From NCBI RefSeq assembly GCF_027105095.1, contig NZ_CP114278.1:1364001-1428000 (forward strand): 64,000 nucleotides of DNA, written 5' to 3'. How positions within the stretch are numbered: the first letter of the stretch is position 1; each line of letters begins with the position of its first letter. The translations under genes and the position numbers were made by a program. Under the pieces are notes generated by a model. That model saw only the letters and a list, made by a program, of their open reading frames with translations, searched no databases and was not told where the DNA came from. This document shows, piece after piece, positions 62,454 to 64,000 of the stretch. The stretch comes from Brevundimonas vesicularis. Its GTDB lineage: Bacteria > Pseudomonadota > Alphaproteobacteria > Caulobacterales > Caulobacteraceae.

Positions 62454-62921
62454 TCAGGCCCCGTTGTGGCGACCGAACACGCGGGTCGAACCGTCGTTGA
62501 GGATCAGGACGGTCGCATAGGGTTCGCGCCCGGCGGCCTCCATGCCCGGCGAGCCCGCCGGCATGCCGGGCGCGCTTAGTGCGCGGGCGGCGGGGCGTTC
62601 GCCGAGCAGCCGCTCGACATCGCTCGACGGAACATGGCCCTCGATGGCGTAGGCGCCGACCACCGCTGTGTGGCACGAGGCGAGGCGGTCCGGAATGCCA
62701 TGCCGGGCCCGGATCGGGGCGAGATCCTCGCGCTCGACGACCTCGACGATCCAGCCCGCCTGGCGCATGTGGGCGATCCAGCCGCCGCAGCAGCCGCACC
62801 ATGGCGTCTTGTAGGCGATCATCCGTTTCGGGGGCGCGGCGAGGGCCGGGCCGGGCACGGCGACCAGGGGCAGGCCGAACACGAGGGTCCGGCGGGACAA
62901 GCGCGGGCGAGTTTGAACCAA
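62454..62921 (-). CDS. DUF411 metal-binding-like exported protein
   Basis: 155 residues from a TTG at 62921 with AAGGAG 8 nt upstream. The frame continues upstream but without a ribosome-binding site. Twin-arginine-like signal (SRRTLVFGLPLVAVPGPALA), then MIAYKTPWCGCCGGWIAHMRQ with the CxCC motif, SCHTAVVGAYAIEGHVP, and GMPAGSPGME, all DUF411 landmarks. These proteins are periplasmic and often accompany copper or other metal-resistance genes. Convergent with zntA (20-bp gap). Confidence 0.85.
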   Translation of the reverse strand: MVQTRPRLSRRTLVFGLPLVAVPGPALAAPPKRMIAYKTPWCGCCGGWIAHMRQAGWIVEVVEREDLAPIRARHGIPDRLASCHTAVVGAYAIEGHVPSSDVERLLGERPAARALSAPGMPAGSPGMEAAGREPYATVLILNDGSTRVFGRHNGA

Positions 62922-63814
62922 AGTGAGCGCTCCTTGGGAGTCCAAATCCCACCATGGCGGGCGCGGGCCGGTTTGGCGACGGGCGCAGTTGTCGCGCCCT
63001 GACCTGACGTCGCCCAGGCGTGGAGCGCCGGCTAAGCCCGCCCATATCGCAGCGGAACCTCTGGTAGAAGGCCCGCACCCGCCCGGGCAGGACACAGCCC
63101 CCTGCTCGGCCGGCGCGGCCAAGCGAATCCGTTCGCCTGAGGCGCCCGGGGTCTCGCAACCATGCCTTCGCTGACGTATCGCGACCGTACGAGGCCGGTC
63201 ACGCAAGCGCTGATCCCCGCGGAATGGTCATGGGCGACGGGATTGAGGAGCCGGCGGAAGCCGGAGGCGAAGCGTCCGCTGCGGCTAACGTGGCGTCGAG
63301 AGCTAGCCCGCAGACGCTTGCGGGGCCCCGAAGGCGCCAAAAACTGCATGTGAGCGGCAACGGCCTCCGCCCGGCCGAATAAGGCGCAACACGGCGCGCG
63401 CGACCAACAGGCTGACTTTTCGCGCGGGCCCGCTCGCGAAGACGAGCCTTCGGCCCTCGAGGGCAGCGAGGACGAGGCCGGCCCGGCGCGCCCGGGCCGA
63501 CGCATTACGTCCCTGGCTCAAGACCAGCGCCTCTCTGTTCCGGAGCCCGCCGACCCCACAATCTCGGTTGCGCCGCCGATTGTAGATGAACTCTCGCGGG
63601 CAAGTGCGGAGATCCAAATCGCAAGCGGTTCAGTGATCCGTGGTCGAATGCATGTGAGCTTGAGGTCGCCGGCCGGCCCCTGATGTCTGGTCCACCGCAT
63701 TTCCACATGATCTCGGCTCGGCGAAGTACGGGTTTGACGAGGTCGGGAGGCGTCGCCGTTCGGAACATCTTCCCGGCGCCGGGGTTGGATCCAGATCACC
63801 CGAGGGAGCCTCCG
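62922..63814. other. gap with no supported gene
   Basis: Nearly 900 bp of very GC-rich DNA. Several frames are open for 60-100 codons on both strands, but all are arginine- and proline-rich antisense-like products without ribosome-binding sites. No tRNA, repeat or mobile-element end recognised. It may be a decayed gene region. Confidence 0.45.
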
Positions 63815-64000
63815 ATGCAAATCCAACCAATGATCAGCACCCACCCCGACGTACGCGGCAGCGTGAACGACAGCCTCATTCGCGCGATCGAAGCGGGCTA
63901 CGGCTGCGCCGCCGTATGCCGCATCTGCGCTGACGCCTGCCTGGCCGAGGAGATGGTCAGGGACCTGACCCAGTGCATCCGGCTCGATCTCGACTGCGCC
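63815..64000 (+). CDS. Cys-rich four-helix protein (Csp/DUF326-like), partial
   Basis: The ATG at 63815 follows GAGGGAG. The first 62 codons run off the right edge: STHPDVRGSVNDSLIRAIEAGYGCAAVCRICADAC, LAEEMVRDLTQCIRLDLDC. The CxxxCxxCxxxC spacing is that of copper-storage (Csp3) and DUF326 four-helix proteins, which bind Cu(I) inside the bundle. It fits with the DUF411 and ZntA neighbours as a metal-handling gene. Confidence 0.8.
   Translation, partial: MQIQPMISTHPDVRGSVNDSLIRAIEAGYGCAAVCRICADACLAEEMVRDLTQCIRLDLDCA

Overview
The window is high-GC alphaproteobacterial DNA. The right-hand flank (a Zur-like regulator, a ZntA-type P-type ATPase, a DUF411 protein and a Cys-rich Csp-like protein) and the phage genes fit a Caulobacterales host such as Brevundimonas. 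Several cargo genes (TraG/VirD4, the Tn3 transposon, the formaldehyde genes) resemble sphingomonad plasmid DNA. Taxonomy is inferred from protein appearance only.

Layout. (1) 1-2.96 kb is the early region of a Mu-like transposable prophage: a divergent repressor, a Ner-like regulator, a ParB-like protein, four small genes and the N-terminus of a MuA-type transposase. (2) 2.957-50.915 kb is non-phage DNA that I read as one circular RepC-type plasmid integrated into the prophage. The N-terminal part of repC lies at its left border and a minus-strand fragment that reads in frame as the missing RepC C-terminus lies at its right border. (3) 50.9-59.5 kb is the rest of the prophage: a 5'-truncated gpF-like head gene, a gpI fragment and a P2-type contractile-tail cassette from sheath to gpD. 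Much of the head and lysis region is missing. (4) 59.5-64 kb is a metal-homeostasis region, probably host chromosome.

Inside the plasmid. From the left come repC with a candidate antisense ctRNA and a hairpin that covers the repC ribosome-binding site, conjugation remnants, chrB, a first IS6-family element, and a restriction-modification locus (RHH protein, DNA methyltransferase, type IIG-like fusion, small ORF) invaded by an IS5-family element that carries a nested IS3-family element. Then come a formaldehyde-dehydrogenase-like ADH and a 5.5-kb Tn3-family transposon carrying a two-gene ABC transporter. A formaldehyde/redox stress island follows (about 24-44 kb), then ParDE, a truncated TraG/VirD4, a second identical IS6 copy, a truncated LigD-type ligase and lipoprotein genes.

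How the genes work together. FrmR (28.4 kb, with Pro2, Cys35 and His60 conserved) lies among four promoters that share a 16- or 17-bp spacer in which an ATACT...AGTAT-type operator lies on or overlaps the promoter. These are the promoters of frmR itself, a CIO-type cydAB operon, a DksA/TraR-type zinc-finger gene, and a twelve-and-a-half-kb co-directional run: adhC, VOC protein, S-formylglutathione hydrolase, type II NADH dehydrogenase, DUF3422 protein, uvrB, uvrA, DyP peroxidase, encapsulin, PRC-barrel protein. The inferred logic is that formaldehyde de-represses glutathione-dependent oxidation, a non-pumping NADH-to-oxygen chain (Ndh-2 plus bd oxidase), excision repair and an encapsulated peroxidase. 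A second formaldehyde dehydrogenase (fdhA) with a LysR regulator and an OxyR-like site lies between frmR and adhC.
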